Part shown: positions 14,228-14,703 of the stretch, in pieces
Layout: each line of letters opens with the position of its first letter
How positions within the stretch are numbered: the first letter of the stretch is position 1
Position numbers and translations under genes: made by a program
Notes under the pieces: generated by a model
Database searches by the model: none
Seen by the model: the letters and a program-made list of their open reading frames with translations, nothing else
What the model was told of the DNA's origin: nothing
Source of the DNA: DUMJ01 sp964655195
GTDB lineage: Bacteria; DUMJ01
Length of the DNA: 14,703 nucleotides
Direction of reading: 5' to 3'
NCBI GenBank assembly: GCA_964655195.1
Contig: CAZZLK010000096.1
Span: forward strand, 1 to 14,703

Positions 14228-14703
14228 TCAGAGTAAGAACTTTTCTATCTTTTCTCTTCCAAATATGTAGATGTATCTACCCTCTTTAAGGATCCCATCT
14301 GTTGAAAGCTCCTCTATATCAAAGGAGAAAAGTCCTACCTTAGGAGTCTTAAATATATCTCTGGGCTGTGTCTTTTTGAATGTTCTTATAATATCTTTTT
14401 CTTCCTTTGTAAATGCCAGCTCTTCTGGCAGATAGTCCTCTGGATAGATACTTAATACGTCGAACCTAAATAGATTCTTTAAGATATTGTAATCTTCTAT
14501 AAAGTTGAATCTTACAAGAGATCTATAAAGGTCACTCAAAAAGTCCTTAACACTTTTTCTGGAGTCTACTTCATAACTTAATCTCTCAAGGACATCTGAA
14601 GGTCTGTATCTTTTAAAGATATACCTCAGTGTTGCAAAGAGATTCTTCCTGTTGTAGAGCCTTTCTACTAGGTCCTCTATTCTTTTCAGTCTATAGATTT
14701 CTG
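14228..14703 (-). CDS. C-terminal part of an unrecognised gene, possibly a B12/radical-SAM protein with DUF4080; continues off the right edge
   Basis: The frame is open from the stop at 14228 to the window edge, giving 158 residues with no start needed inside. A TTG at 14539 has no SD and is probably internal. The protein is helical and charged: VERLYNRKNLFATLRYIFKR near the visible start, then LKNLFRFDVLSIYPEDYLPEEL, ending in a beta-rich tail (YIYIFGREKIEKFLL). The pattern of a short YN-x-x-x-x-F-x-x-TLRYI segment followed much later by a DYL-like motif resembles the DUF4080 tail of B12-binding radical-SAM proteins. The radical-SAM CxxxCxxC would lie outside the window. The coding call is firm; the family call is weak. 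Confidence 0.55.
   Translation of the reverse strand, partial: EIYRLKRIEDLVERLYNRKNLFATLRYIFKRYRPSDVLERLSYEVDSRKSVKDFLSDLYRSLVRFNFIEDYNILKNLFRFDVLSIYPEDYLPEELAFTKEEKDIIRTFKKTQPRDIFKTPKVGLFSFDIEELSTDGILKEGRYIYIFGREKIEKFLL

Noticed and set aside
14228..14539. A complete 103-residue gene starting at TTG 14539
   Set aside because: The frame stays open to the window edge with protein-like sequence upstream and no SD at the TTG, so this is the 3' part of a larger gene.

Overview
The window reads as a low-GC, probably thermophilic bacterium. Coding is dense. Arg and Ile codons are dominated by AGA/AGG and ATA. Most starts carry strong GGAGG-type Shine-Dalgarno (SD) sites, and several promoters fit the sigma70 pattern (TTGACA/TTGACT, 16-17 bp, TATAAT-like). 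The alkaline phosphatase and PstS have plain Ala-X-Ala-type export signals rather than lipoboxes, which suggests a periplasm and so a diderm cell. I cannot place it in a phylum from the sequence alone. There are no tRNA, rRNA, CRISPR or insertion sequences here.

Layout. (1) At the left edge, on the minus strand, is the start of an M55-type D-aminopeptidase gene with a clear promoter. (2) Divergent from it is a three-gene plus-strand operon (255-4685): a GHL6-like glycoside hydrolase, a DegT-family PLP sugar aminotransferase and a Gfo/Idh/MocA dehydrogenase. This looks like a cassette for oxidising and aminating (or deaminating) a sugar or cyclitol. (3) Convergent with it is a minus-strand ABC-2/DUF990-type exporter operon (ATPase plus two different permeases, joined by ATGA overlaps, 4694-7277). 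(4) Next is a large lipoprotein (7367-10345, minus) with six bacterial Ig-like repeats and a C-terminal clostripain (C11) protease. (5) A ROK-family repressor gene (minus, ends 10522) has its promoter so close to the ATG that the mRNA should be leaderless. (6) Divergent from it is a phosphate-starvation operon, alkaline phosphatase followed by PstS, preceded by an array of about six 11-bp-spaced CTTAA-type direct repeats that looks like an extended Pho box. It ends at a strong intrinsic terminator. (7) At the right edge is the 3' part of a convergent minus-strand gene, possibly the C-terminus of a B12/radical-SAM DUF4080 protein.

Most useful signals. The Pho-box array upstream of phoA-pstS comes first. 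The predicted leaderless ROK mRNA is second. Third is a perfect plus-strand terminator at 7307-7336 in a region where all genes lie on the minus strand, which raises the possibility of a long antisense 3' extension of the sugar operon across the exporter operon. Fourth is an ABC ATPase with every motif intact except the H-loop histidine, which is Asn. Fifth are the homogenised 300-bp Ig repeats in the protease gene.
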